Shown here: piece after piece, positions 45,819 through 56,907 of the stretch
How positions within the stretch are numbered: the first letter of the stretch is position 1
Layout of the letters: every line of letters begins with the position of its first letter
DNA from: Batkoa obscura
Lineage: Eukaryota; Entomophthoromycota; Entomophthoromycetes; Entomophthorales; Batkoaceae
Direction of reading: 5' to 3'
DNA length: 64,000 nt
NCBI GenBank assembly: GCA_030770535.1
Contig: JASVEC010000006.1
Span: 1,798,001 to 1,862,000 of the forward strand
Made by a program: the position numbers and the translations under genes
The notes under the pieces: generated by a model
The model's input: only the letters and a program-made list of their open reading frames with translations
Told to the model about the DNA's origin: nothing
Database searches by the model: none

Positions 45819-46658
45819 CTATTTGAACCCAAGTTTAGTATATAAATTTGATGGAATAAGACTATGCATTGTTTGCACATCAACCACAAGATCCACAATT
45901 TTAACTTTTAATCTTGGTGAAGCAGCAAAGAAGTTTTTAATTAATTTCACTAACTGGTCCTGCTGGTTAGCTACATCATCAGATTTTTTATCAGCTTTCA
46001 TTACTTCTAAGGCTACAACCATTTTTAAAATAAGTTTTCTTAGTTTGTCTTTACTATCTTTATATTGAGCTAAGAACACATTGATAAAATCTCTGATATA
46101 AATAACCAAATCATCGTCTTTGTCTAATTGTTCTTGTAAGAAATCTCTTAAGTTGAAAAGTGTCCTTTCATTTTCTGAGAAAGCGTTAATTAATTTTGAA
46201 ATTAAAACATTTAATAGCTGTTCTGCTTTATCTTTACTTTTATCATTGACTTGTGTTTTCTTTGCTTTATTTAAATTTTTACTAGGATCAGCAAAAAAGG
46301 CCCAAATTACAGGTGCAATAACATCATTCAATTTATACTTTTTCAAGTCTAAGGATAAAAGAAATTGGAATAAAACTGGGTTCTCATTTAATATTTCAGC
46401 AATAAATTTATAAGTCTCTAGCAATGGTATTGGTTTATCATTATAAAAGGTGTCCATCAACTCATTGAATAACTTTACATCTATTTTCAAATTTTTACCT
46501 GCTTTATTAAACGTGACTGTCTCCGCTTTATATGTATATTTACCTACTAATAACACGCCGTTACATTTAACAGGTTGACATTGGTCATTATTTATTGCAC
46601 TTGATACCAGCCCAAATAAATAGAATATTGACGTTATTATAAAATAAAATTTAAGCAT
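45819..46658 (-). CDS. Secreted protein of unknown function, 279 residues
   Basis: Intronless. I start at 46658 (MLKFYFIITSIFYLFGLVSS) because it gives a clean signal peptide; an in-frame ATG at 46721 would bury it behind a second hydrophobic stretch. The mature protein begins with a short Cys pair (DQCQPVKCNG) and is otherwise Cys-free and helical, with Leu/Lys-rich stretches (LLNVLISKLINAFSENERTL; DLVIYIRDFINVFLAQYKDS; LRKLILKMVVALEVM). Repeating ~40-residue helical blocks are suggested but not regular enough to call. No family recognised. The gene lies next to a cluster of eight-cysteine secreted proteins. Confidence 0.7.
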   Translation of the reverse strand: MLKFYFIITSIFYLFGLVSSAINNDQCQPVKCNGVLLVGKYTYKAETVTFNKAGKNLKIDVKLFNELMDTFYNDKPIPLLETYKFIAEILNENPVLFQFLLSLDLKKYKLNDVIAPVIWAFFADPSKNLNKAKKTQVNDKSKDKAEQLLNVLISKLINAFSENERTLFNLRDFLQEQLDKDDDLVIYIRDFINVFLAQYKDSKDKLRKLILKMVVALEVMKADKKSDDVANQQDQLVKLIKNFFAASPRLKVKIVDLVVDVQTMHSLIPSNLYTKLGFK

Positions 46659-46877
46659 CGTTATAGTAAAAGTAAAGTTTAATATTAAAAGAACTACTAA
46701 ATCAAAATTATAAACAATCACTATTTTTTACACTCAGCCTTTTAATTTAGGATCATCTTTTAGTTTGGTGATGAAAATTCAGTATATCATTTTATTAAAT
46801 CTATAAATTTTTTAAACTTTTCGTTATATTTGCTAATGAAAATGAAAAAATATATATAAGCAACTATAAAATAACAA

Positions 46878-46913
<36 letters not shown>

Positions 46914-46923
46914 GTTATTATTA

Positions 46924-46963
<40 letters not shown>

Positions 46964-47181
46964 GTAGTATTAATTTTATAACTAACTTTTTTACTAATAT
47001 TTACTAATATTATTTATTATTTTATTTTATGAAAATTGGAACCAATAATGATCAGCATTTTTAATGCTAGCACAAATGTAAATCTAATGCAAATCAACTA
47101 ATAACAAAAAAATAAAACCAAAGAAGATATAAAAATAATTTATAAACTCTTTTATTCATATATAGTTGACAATACTAATAA
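46659..47181. other. Divergent spacer with a TTA microsatellite
   Basis: Separates two divergent secreted-protein genes and contains the trinucleotide tract 46879-46962; both promoters must lie here. Confidence 0.5.
46879..46962. repeat. TTA trinucleotide microsatellite
   Basis: About 28 units of TTA/ATT with two interruptions to GTT (near 46913 and 46925), 84 bp. Likely length-variable. Confidence 0.9.
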
Positions 47182-47445
47182 ATGAAAATGAAATTTAATA
47201 CAATAATTTTAAATTTAATTATAGCTACTGGATTAGTTTCTGCTTGTAAAGTCACTACGGTACCGGATGGCAACCCATTAGGTTCAAAAACTTATAATTG
47301 TAAAGCAAGCTGTACCGATGTCTTAAAAACTACTTTCAGACATCGTTATTTAACCTGTCTTTCAGATGCTACTTTATATTCTTCCGTTATATGTGCTTGT
47401 GCTTCTGCAGAATGTTATCCTTTGCCATTAAAATTGGGATGCTAA
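47182..47445 (+). CDS. Eight-cysteine small secreted protein, member 1
   Basis: An intronless frame of 87 residues (85 if started at the second Met, as in member 3). Signal peptide MKFNTIILNLIIATGLVSA, then a mature ~65 residues with eight Cys spaced C-x17-C-x3-C-x14-C-x11-C-x-C-x4-C-x8-C, the last Cys being the final residue. The paralogue at 48952-49206 has the same spacing (x16 in the first gap), so the pattern is under constraint and four disulfides are likely. No known family was recognised. The size, secretion signal and Cys density resemble fungal effector-like or antimicrobial proteins, which is inference. Two decayed relatives lie in the same 3 kb. Confidence 0.75.
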   Translation: MKMKFNTIILNLIIATGLVSACKVTTVPDGNPLGSKTYNCKASCTDVLKTTFRHRYLTCLSDATLYSSVICACASAECYPLPLKLGC

Positions 47446-47979
47446 TAAATGGAAACAAGTCTTTTTTAATAAACTTTAAAACAAAGTAAAAAGTTTATTG
47501 CTCTATTATATTAGTTATTTTTTTACATAAAAAATATTTTACTATTTAATTAATCACTATAAATAATTTGACATTTTGTTACTGATCCTTTTCTTATTCT
47601 TTTGTGATTTAGCATAATCAATTTATGATCAACATTTTAGATTATGTAAGAATAAAAAGGTAAACTAAAAACTCTTATTTATATTGATAAATTTATGTCA
47701 AAAATTACACTACCAATTGTGAATTTGGCTAATATCTTCATTTTCAATCATCTTTATTTAATTTTTTGTAATAAACATCTTTATAACTCCTTTTCTATTT
47801 AATAACACAGCTAATTATTAATTGGAGTTGAAATTAGTAAAAATAATAATTGATAGTAGATAACACTTCAAACATAGATTTGATTATAATTAATTATAAC
47901 AATAAAAGATTTATAGAATGCCAAATAATTTTAAACTTTTAATTTGATAGCTAGATTACTACTAATAAAAATCAAAAAA
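47446..47979. other. Spacer within the eight-cysteine cluster
   Basis: About 530 bp of AT-rich sequence; nothing recognised. Confidence 0.4.
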
Positions 47980-48234
47980 ATGATATTTAATAGTATAATC
48001 TTCAATTTAATCTTATTTTCTGAAGTAGTCTCAGATTGTAAAGTAACTATGGTATCCAAGGGTGATGCAAAAAATGTTATGTTTTTAATTGTAAAGGAAA
48101 ATATATTGATATCACAGCATATAACGCTAGAAAACGCACACTTTGTATTCCAGATAAAAATCCAAATGAAACAATAAAATACCGTTGTTTTTCAGGATAT
48201 ACTCTTTTATCACCATCATCTCAATGTCAACAAA
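47980..48234 (+). pseudogene. Eight-cysteine family member 2, frameshifted
   Basis: Begins like its neighbours (MIFNSIIFNLILFSEVVSDC, then KVTMVSKGD, compare CKVTTVPDG). The open frame then leaves the family; after a shift near 48076-48084 another frame reads VFNCKGKYIDITAYNARKRT, LCIPDK, YRCFSGY and SPSSQC. Cys order is partly kept but the CxC and terminal LGC are lost. It could be a frameshifted gene or a divergent member with an unrecognised intron; no good splice pair was seen, so pseudogene is preferred. Confidence 0.6.
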
Positions 48235-48951
48235 AAAGAAAGATTATTATAAAGTTATTTTTAGTAATATTTAATAACATCTATTATACTAAGTAGTTAT
48301 ATATTAATGTTTTTGTTCTATAATATAAAATCAAAAGGTATTTTTACAATCTGAATAAGTTTATAATATTACTTTAGTTGACTATTAAATGGGGGTGTTT
48401 TTTTTGGGTTCATTATTTTTTCCATTTTTTAAGCGCTATTTGAGCGGAAAGATTGTTAGTAAAATTATTAAACAAAAAAATACTTCCCCAAATATTAATA
48501 AAAAATAATTGAAAGCTTGATTAATTCTTATATTAATTGCTACTTTAAAAAAATTAGAATCTTTTCATCTAGCTATTTTTTATTTTTTATTTTTTATAAA
48601 CTTTCTTTTGTATTATATAAGGGAAAGATTAATAAAACTTAAATCCTTATTCCTTTCTATAATGTATAGTTGTCTTTATTTTTTTATCAGTTGCAAATCC
48701 GGGTACTACCTTCGCCATTAAATATAGGTTATCTAGTTTTTCAAATAACCATTTTATACCTGTTTATTATTATTATACAAGCTAACTATTAACTTATAAA
48801 CTCAACGATTAACTAAATAATAAATACCGTTAAAAATGACAATGTGAATCTAGTGTGAAGAAAATTAAATATGAAAAGAAAGGAAATTTAAAAATAATAA
48901 TGAACTTTAGGTTTTTTACTTCATAACTGATTTATAATTTACTTTAAAAAA
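48235..48951. other. Spacer with one short element
   Basis: Contains element copy 9 (48391-48489); no gene otherwise. Confidence 0.45.
48391..48489 (+). mobile_element. Short GGGGATGT-ended element, copy 9
   Basis: A complete 99-bp copy (GGGGGTGTTTTTTTTGGG; core AAGCGCTATTTGAGCGGAAA; end ATACTTCCCC). Flanked by AAAT on both sides (48387-48390, 48490-48493). It lies inside the eight-cysteine cluster. Confidence 0.82.
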
Positions 48952-49206
48952 ATGAAATTCAATACCATCATTTATAACTTGACTTTAGTTACTAGAATCT
49001 CTTCTATATGCAATATGACTTTGACGCCTGAAGGTGGTACAACTCCCAAAAGTCATACTTGTAAAACTAATTGCGGTGACATTTTACAAGCCACCACTAA
49101 TAGTCGTTTTTTCAGTTGTACTACAGACCTTATTTCAAAAACTTCAATAAACTGCGCATGTATTTCCTCACACTGCCATCCTTTACCACCATCATTAGGA
49201 TGCTAA
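48952..49206 (+). CDS. Eight-cysteine small secreted protein, member 3
   Basis: An intronless 84-residue protein. Signal peptide MKFNTIIYNLTLVTRISS, then mature CNMTLTPEGG with eight Cys spaced C-x16-C-x3-C-x14-C-x11-C-x-C-x4-C-x8-C. The CAC motif, the HPLPPSLGC ending and KTNCGDILQATT all align with member 1 (CAC, YPLPLKLGC, KASCTDVLKTT). Between-Cys residues differ at more than half of positions while spacing is almost fixed, as expected of a fast-evolving disulfide-rich secreted family. Function unknown; possibly an effector or antimicrobial, by analogy only. Confidence 0.75.
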   Translation: MKFNTIIYNLTLVTRISSICNMTLTPEGGTTPKSHTCKTNCGDILQATTNSRFFSCTTDLISKTSINCACISSHCHPLPPSLGC

Positions 49207-49770
49207 TTAAATGTTTTTGTTATTTATTATAATGAATAATTAAAGCTTAGTACTTTCTATAATATATAAATAAATCAAATAACTTCTCTACTTTAATGAA
49301 GCTTTAAATGATCTTTCGGTTAGCTTATCTATTATTGATAAAAAAATTATCTAATCTTTAAACTATTTGCTATAAACTAAAAAAGTTCTTAAACCCTTAC
49401 TGCTTATATAAACCTAACATCATAGATACTTTAATTCATATCATGTAACAAAATAGTTCTGCAATAGAAATCATTATCCTTTTCTACAGCATAGCTTATT
49501 TATTCCTTTTCAAGTAATGATGGGGGGGGGTCCAATACCTACACTATTACTCATCTATTAATTGGCTTTACAATCCAACACTTTTTAGTCTTATTTTTCT
49601 CAACATGTTAAATATAGCTGATTTTGGTTATACAAATAATGATTAGCAAAAATAATAATGCTTTGACTAAAACGGACTGAAAGTTATTACAAAGAAAATA
49701 GATACTTTTTAAAAGGATCTATAGTCTTAATCCCCTATTTTGTTGCTAACTTAGTAATTTATCTAAGCAA
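49207..49770. other. Spacer within the eight-cysteine cluster
   Basis: AT-rich; includes a run of eight G near 49522-49531. No gene recognised. Confidence 0.4.
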
Positions 49771-50027
49771 ATCAAATTCAGCGCTATTGTTTATAATTCG
49801 ATCTTAATAATTAGCGTATTTTTTAGCTGTGTAACAACTATTACACTTCGAGATAGCTTAATTGATAAAATTCATACTTATACAGTAAGCTGTAGCAAAA
49901 TTTTAGCAATTGTTGGCATTAATCTTGACATTGAATGTATTAGAGGTAATGCTTCAAAATGTATTGTTAACTATGCTTGGGATTTTTTAGATGTGTTCCT
50001 TTACTAATATCATTAAGATGTAAATAA
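49771..50027 (+). pseudogene. Eight-cysteine family member 4, decayed
   Basis: Aligns to members 1 and 3 from the signal peptide (IKFSAIVYNSILIISVFFSC, compare MKFNTIIYNL) to the end (VPLLISLRC, compare YPLPLKLGC). The start codon is ATC instead of ATG. Only some Cys remain (SCVTT, VSCSK, IECIRG, SKCIV), the CxC is gone, and a stop or frame change separates the body from the C-terminal piece. Confidence 0.55.
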
Positions 50028-51652
50028 ATGGTTGTATTATTTATTACAATAATTACTTGAGAATTCACATTCTATATTAGTATACTATTAAATTAAGTAT
50101 TGTTTTCATATTTCAATCAAGTTTAGTATAACCTTGGTTAATTCATTATTGATCAAAGCTTTCAATTCTGATTTATTTACAAGCATTTAACAATCTTTAT
50201 ACCAGTTACTGTAAGTATTAAAAAAATCAGATCTTTTGTAGTTACCCCTTCTTGCTTTTTCCTACTTGTTTCCAATTTGTAAAAGACAGTCATTTATGAT
50301 ATATAACAAAGAGATGTTATGACATAAATTTATTTTATATACCTCGTATCTTTTTTTATATAAGTTTTAAGTGATTAAGGCAATATTACCACTATTAACT
50401 ATATATAATTTGTTTTTTCTACGGCATAATGGTTTTTAAACATTTTACTAATAAAGCAAGTTAAATTCTACCTTGAACTGTTTGAAAAAAGATTATTGTA
50501 AGAAATTAGCATAACTTCTGGATTTTCCTTGGACCACATTATAGTTATCTTTTTTGAATAGGAGTTTATAACTTTTTTGAGATTATACCGTAAATCAATA
50601 AAAGCTCAAATTTATATAGAATTTGATTGTAACAAGTTTATTAAAGTGAATATCCATAAGGAAGTAAGTAGTGATGTAAAGCTATTAACTATTTGATATT
50701 TTGACTTAATATTGGGGTGTATATACTCTCCTAAAATTGATTTATCCATTTTCTACTCAAACTCATAGTTAGGGGATATGGGAGACAGCTGGGCTCTTTA
50801 TTTATACAAATTTCTTTACTACTCTTATCTATTAACTCCTTTAGCCTAATAAAGTTGTTTCTTGCTTTTGATCGCCTTTTACGCTCACCACCTGTGGTTA
50901 TAGCCAACTATTTTAATATTTGAAAAAATTAAAATTTTAATGAACTAATATCACTATATTCTTAAATCACTTATCGTTTTATTCATAAAATAATAATACT
51001 TTAATATTTGTCTCCTTTGGCTTATACCAATATCACAAAAGTACTCTTTTTAGATATCGATGTTTATCATTATTCTACTTGCCTTAAAGTTACATAAACG
51101 ATATGACTATAAACTGAACAGATATCATTGAAAGCTTATCTTTTTTATTTATAAACTTCCTCATTTCTTCCCCTTGTTATTACTAAAAATTACATAATAT
51201 TATGATATATACTAACCAAATTAACCTACCTTTATTCTTGTCTTTGGCGTTTTTTGTAGCATCTAATTGGTTTATTTTTATCCCTGGTTGCGCAACTGTC
51301 AGTTTAATTAATCTTACTTTATTTGATATGGATTCCGCTGCTCATTACAGGAATATTTATCTGAATATATGACAAGCTCCAAATGTATTAATAATGTATC
51401 CGGGACCATTTTAATGCATAGTTTTTATATTGATCATAAAATAAACAATGCTCCAATTAATCGACAATTCCACATTAATAACATTAAATTTATTCTAGCA
51501 AGAAAGGTCTGTAAACCTTTACAATGAGGCTAATAAAAACTATCGATTATATGCCAAAATTGATTGAAAGAGAAGTAAGTATAAAAAGCAACAAAAATTA
51601 CAAAAAAATAATAAAGGACTTTAACTTTTTTGTTTTATAGCCAATTTAATAT

Positions 51653-51747
51653 GGGGATGTATCTTTTTGTTTAAGAATTTTACTAACAATCTTCCCACTC
51701 AAATAGCGCTTAAAAAATAGAGAAAATAAGGAAGCAAAACCCCCCCC
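51653..51747 (-). mobile_element. Short GGGGATGT-ended element, copy 10
   Basis: A 95-bp copy in reverse orientation (GGGGATGTATCTTTTTG; AAATAGCGCTTAAAAAATAG; right end run of Cs, CCCCCCC). Flanked by ATAT on both sides (51649-51652, 51748-51751). Confidence 0.75.
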
Positions 51748-52596
51748 ATATGGTACTAATTTTACATCTTCAACTACTTGTTAACGAAGCACGGTCAGAG
51801 GTCGTGGTCCAATTCATCTTCTATTCTCACTGGCTATAACCTCTGTTCATAATTGAATGTAAGCTTAATTATTAGCCAATCTATTAATAATTACACAATT
51901 TGTGAAGAACTAGGCCAAGTTAGCATAAAATTTAAATTTTGACCTAACTTTAATTTATACCCTAATAAAATTCTTGGATATTACAAAAATTCTAACCAAC
52001 AGTTAAATATGTTAGCCAATTATTAAATCGGTGGGTTAGGAGCCAAAAAATTACAAAATGCCATTGACAAGTGATCAAATGTACTAAACAATGATGTGAT
52101 AATTACAGAGTAATTTGGTTGTTTTTCTGGCAAATGCAATAGTAGTAGAATCTAAGTTTAATAAAGTTTAAAGATAAGGTATAAACAAGTTAATTAAAAG
52201 TAATGTTTATTAAAAAGGTTGACATCTAGGATGGATACATTTTGTTTTTATATTCTCTATTTTGCTTTAAACATATTTTATATCATATCTAAATTATGTA
52301 ATTTATGATTTTTTATAGCATTTTGTATAAATTATTATGAAAAATCTCACATTTCATGACAATAATAAAAATAAACTATAATATTTGAAATAAAAAACTA
52401 TTGGTTCAACAATTTTCTACAAAATAGAGCTGGACTCGGTTTAAATCGACCATTTAGCATTCAGGATTCTAAAGTGACTGACTGCATTGTGGGAAAGTGT
52501 ATGAAATAAAAAGCTGAGAAAAATCCGCTAGAATTAATCTTTAAAAAAAGTCAAAATATTTGCTTTTTACTTTCTTCACATTAATAAATATTGTAC

Positions 52597-52606
52597 TATA
52601 TAAACA
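52597..52606 (+). promoter_or_regulatory. Shared TATA-like box of subfamily-2 receptor copies
   Basis: TATATAAACA lies 40 bp before the start codon at 52646. The same box lies 40 bp before the intact gene (56859-56868) and, as CATATAAACA, 38 bp before the third copy (54333-54342). Conserved position in three diverged flanks suggests a promoter element. Confidence 0.55.
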
Positions 52607-52645
52607 AGGGGGAAACATTTTACTTGATTTATTAATTTAATCTTG

Positions 52646-53543
52646 ATGTATATCTTTAAGCCTCTTTATTTAGAAACTATGTGTATAACTTCAATATATT
52701 TAATCTCAACTCATTTTTAATTTATTTCGCAAGCAAGCTACTACATTTAGAAAATTTGATATCAAACTGATACTCATTTTAGCCTCTTTGGAGTTTCTAA
52801 TGCCAATTGCAGTATTATCTGGTCTCATTTATTATATAGCTAACAGGAAAAGAACGATTGAGAGCTAATTTAAATGCAACTTCTTTGACTTTATTATAAT
52901 ATTTGTTTATCAATATAAAATGGTATTAAATTCTTTATTATTAATGGAAATACTATCAAAAATTAAAAAATCATGTCTATTTAATTATGTCTATTATCCT
53001 ACAGTAATCAATTTGATTATTTTTACACTTTTGTTGATTGCTTGCGCTGTTACAAATTTTTATGCAATTGCTTCAACAAAACTAACTTATCAGTTTGACA
53101 TTACCAATAGTATACTAGCTTCATTCACTTACCACTATTATCTACTAAGTGACCTAATTAGGGTTGGATTTTTAGTGTATTCGTATTATCGTTTACCAAA
53201 TGAGATCAATAAACTTAGATGTGCCATGTTAGTGGGATCGGAATCTAGTATTGAAGCATGTAATAGTATAAGGATCAAGGGTTTTGAGAAAGCATCAATT
53301 AAAGTATATTTAATCATAAGTAGCTATACAACATGTTTGCTAATTTCAATTATTAATTTATTTCTTGGATCAATATTGAAGTACAGATATAGCGACTCCC
53401 TTGAATATCCCGGAGGTCTCGATTCAGCTGGTATTATTTTATTTGTTCTTGATATTATCTTTAGTACATTGCCAGTGCTTATTTTGCATACTAGAGTTGC
53501 AAATGAAGTAAAAAATTTTATGCAAAAAATAAAAAATAGTTAA
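52646..53543 (+). pseudogene. Broken subfamily-2 seven-helix receptor (copy a)
   Basis: Starts MYIFKPLYLETMCITSIYLI, matching MFIFTPFYIATICVTSICLI of the intact 56908 gene. A one-base loss in TM1 (ATC-TCAACTC versus ATCCTCAACTC) shifts the frame, and TM2-TM3 carry further damage. From 52920 to 53543 a 207-codon frame is intact and aligns through TM3 (LLLMEILSKIKKS), loop 2, a basic loop 3 and TM7 (LILHTRVANEVKNF). The residue usually Glu-Arg after TM3 (MERL) is MEIL here and the loop-2 Cys is lost, so the second half is also drifting. Confidence 0.8.
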
Positions 53544-54379
53544 GGATGAAAATGTATACTTTATAGTAAAAAGTCAATCTAATTTAATATAGGTTCGATT
53601 TATACTTACTCTTTCCCCATTAAGCTCGCTTTTTTCTGGAACAGAGGTAAACTTGTATCCTCTTGGTTGAAATTCCTTGCATGATCCCAATCTCAAATAC
53701 CATATTTTTATTCATATTGATACAACATAATCAAAGTAAAGCATACCACAAAGTTTAAAACATGGTATTATTTTATGTTATATGCAACATCATTTCATAC
53801 AATACTGATCAATTTATTACAAAAATTAAAAATACAAGCTATTAAATAACTTCTCCTTAAATATATAAAACACATAAATTAGAAAACTATTAGATTTAAT
53901 TTTAAGTCTATTTAAGGATAGGATTTTATTTTAAGTAATTTGAGATTTATTAAATTTACTTTAAAATATTTTTCAACAAATAAAATGCTAAAGAATTAAG
54001 TTTATTTTAAAAAACCTATCAATATAGCATTTAATCCATTAGTTATGCTAATAAACGAGTAACAATGCATTATATTAATTCATCTATTGAACTTTAAGGT
54101 ATTATATTAAGTAAAACTATTTTTAGGATGAGTAGCACCAGTAATTTATTAAATGATCCTGCAAAGCGCAATCTACAATGTTTATATTAAGTAAAAGTAA
54201 TAGTTTTATGAAGTTATAGGCTTGCAAACAAATGCTAGAAAATAGAGTTTTAGAATAAACCGCCAAATTGAGTAAATAAATAGAGTAAAAAGAATGACTT
54301 TTGTTCACTTTAAATTCAAGATTAAAATATCCCATATAAACAAAAGGACATTTTTTAGCTGGTTAACATATTTGATATA
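53544..54379. other. Spacer between receptor copies a and b
   Basis: AT-rich; a 70-codon minus-strand frame at 54123-54335 is unsupported. The TATA-like box of copy b is at 54333-54342. Confidence 0.45.
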
Positions 54380-55275
54380 ATGTCCACCTTTACTCCTTAT
54401 TATTTAACAATTATTTCCTCAACTTCATTATGTTTAATAATCAACTCATTTTTAATATATTTTGCAAGCAAATTATCATTCAAAGGGTTTGATACCAAAC
54501 TAATACCCATTTTAGCTCCTTAGAGTTTCTTATACAAATTGCAATATTTTCTGATCTTATTTACCATTTTATTAATGGACATAAACTAATAGAAATTCAA
54601 TATAGATGCACGTTTTATGGTTTTATGATGTTATTTATTTATCAATATGAAAATGTATTAGGTTCTTTGTTATCAATGGAAAGGTTAGCAAAGATTAAAA
54701 AATCAGTTTCATTTGACTATGCCTACTATCCTGTAGTAATTGACTTGATTATCTTTATAATTTTATTAATTGCTTGTGCTGCTACAAATTCGTTTGCTAT
54801 CTCATCCGCTAAAGTAAGCTGTCTGTTAAACGTCACTAATAGTACATTAGCTTCAGTTACCTATCATTATTCTCTTTTAAGTTGTTTTATCGCCGTTGGA
54901 CTTTTGGTATATTCTTATTATTGTATTGCAACTGAGATTAGTGAATTTAAAGAGATAATATCTGCAGAACTGGAATCCAATAGCGAAATAAGCAATAAAA
55001 AAAGGTTTACAAGCTTAAAGAAAGCATCTCTTAAAGTATATTTGATCTTAACTATTTATGGAACATGTATGTTAGGTTCGCTTATCAGTTTATTTTTTGA
55101 ATCAACATTAAAATATAAATATGGTGGTTCTTTTGAATATTTTGAAGATCTCATTTATACTGACACCATTTTATTTATCTCTGGAATGATTTTTAATATA
55201 TTGCTAATACTTGCACTACATACTGAAACAATAGATGAAGTAAAATGCTTTATACAAAAAGCATGTAATAAATAA
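54380..55275 (+). pseudogene. Broken subfamily-2 seven-helix receptor (copy b), gene-converted
   Basis: Starts MSTFTPYYLTIISSTSLCLI and keeps NSFLIYFASKLSFKGFDTKL through TM1, then loses one base in TM2 (TTAGCTCCTTAGAG where the intact gene has TTAGCCTCATTAGAG), producing a stop. A 216-codon frame is open again from 54625 to 55275. Its central 368 bp (54759-55126) are identical to the intact gene at 57288-57655, whereas both flanks differ visibly. Without the frameshift it would be a complete receptor, so the break looks recent or the copy has been refreshed. Confidence 0.85.
54759..55126 (+). repeat. 368-bp tract identical to 57288-57655
   Basis: Direct repeat, no mismatch found by eye across 368 bp, covering TM4 to TM6 of two receptor copies. 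Sequence on either side is clearly diverged. Interpreted as a gene-conversion tract. Confidence 0.9.
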
Positions 55276-56907
55276 GTTAACGATAAATACCTAAAGTTAA
55301 AATAAAAAATGTATACAATATAACAAATGTCTCGGTTTATCCTTAGACTTATATGGTTAAAATCCCTCTTTTTCTATACCAAAGTAAACTTGTGCACTAA
55401 TAGTTGATATTGTTTAAATATTTCAGCTTTTTTACGATTTCTTATAAATCAAAAACTAAATAAAAATACTATTATATTTAATATAGTAAATTTCGTATTT
55501 AAAATGTTCATTAGGTATATTTTTATTACATAAATATAATGCTTTTTTTATTTTATTTGAGTTATAAAAAGACAGACAATTCAAAGAATTTTGTTACAGT
55601 GTTTGTACTGCAATGTTTTTTAACTTTGCATAAATCTATTTTTTCAAAAACTAAAAATTTATGGCTACAAAAAACAGATTAAAATACTATAAAAAGTACT
55701 ATTTAGGTAAAAAAATAAACTATTTTGATCTTTTGTGATCTAGAACCTTCTTCTTTAACAATCTAAAAAACCATAAATGATAAAATGGTCATAGTTTATT
55801 TTGTTTTATTTTATAAAACGCTTGTTAGAGTATTTGACCTGCGAATATTTTTTGAGCTCCTGCACTTTAAATGATAGGGTTTAATTTCAAAAAACAATAT
55901 TATGTTTCTTTTGGGCCTTAAAGAGGTTGAAGGCTTCCAAGTGCTTTATTAATAGAAATAAAATTATTATTAAAATTGAGTTTAATAAGGTATAGGTTAA
56001 GAGTGAAGTTGAGGCTAAGTTAAGGAATGGAATGAGGTGCAATATATATTGAGGAATTATAAGAAGGTACTCTAATTCAAGAACATCTACTTTAAAACGG
56101 CAACCCAAGGCTTTTCAAATTTGTTAATAAACCATTTTTAATCAATAAGCTACTAAAATTTAATCTCATTTTCAAAAACTCTCTAGTAGACTTTCTAATC
56201 CGTCAGGTGTTCTAATAGTCGACACAATTATACATCCTGTTAGTTTACTCAACTGAGTATTAAAGTTTATATCAAGAAAGGGCTATTGTGAACTTAATAA
56301 TGTTACGTTTGATTTTTATTTATTAAATTTTTCAATCTATTCAATTTAATTTAAATGTTCGATAAAATCCTATAGACATTTAATACCAACATAATTATCT
56401 CAATATAATAAAGTTGTGTTTTTAATAATAAATTCAAGGTATTGATGTAAAACAGAGGAAGTTAAAAACAAGAAAGATTTAAACAGAAACAAAATGATTT
56501 AATATTTTCGAGCTAGTCCCTTACCAATTATTAGTAGAATAATCTTACCTCTAAAAAGTAGCACAGTTTCATTTTTTTTAAATACACCGAATTAAAACTC
56601 TTACAATCATGCACAAAAAAGGTGGATTATTATTTAAACTATTATTTGTAATAATAGGTATTAAAAATTCATTAAATAATTCCTCATTTACAATTGTTTT
56701 TCTAAAATTAGTCAACTGTAGGCCTTTTATAGGTGATAACCTTGCAAAAGAAGTGATATGATATAAAAATGGAAGAATAACCCACTATAATGGGTTTTTA
56801 TAAATATAGTTAAAAGTTCAATTATGTATGTATTATTAAAGTTTAGACATAAATAAACTATATAAACAGAAAGGAGGTTTTTTCTTTATTTAATTAATTC
56901 AACTTAA
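55276..56907. other. Spacer between receptor copies b and c
   Basis: About 1.6 kb, AT-rich. A 73-codon minus-strand frame (55887-56108) is hydrophobic but matches nothing. Right edge holds the TATA-like box 56859-56868. Confidence 0.45.

Larger units (their letters stand above)
50028..52645. other. Long gene-free region
   Basis: About 2.6 kb with no frame above 60 codons on either strand and no recognised RNA gene. Contains short-element copy 10 (51653-51747) and, at its right edge, the TATA-like box of the next receptor copy (52597-52606). Nothing else recognised. Confidence 0.55.

Noticed and set aside
50700-50790. GGGGTGTATATACTCTCC-like sequence considered as another short-element copy
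   Set aside because: Lacks the GCGCTAT core, the paired right tip and flanking duplication.
54123-54335. 70-codon minus-strand frame between receptor copies
   Set aside because: Antisense to the promoter side of copy b; chance hydrophobic frame.
55887-56108. 73-codon minus-strand hydrophobic frame
   Set aside because: Looked like possible membrane segments but has no receptor motif, no start context and no paralogue.
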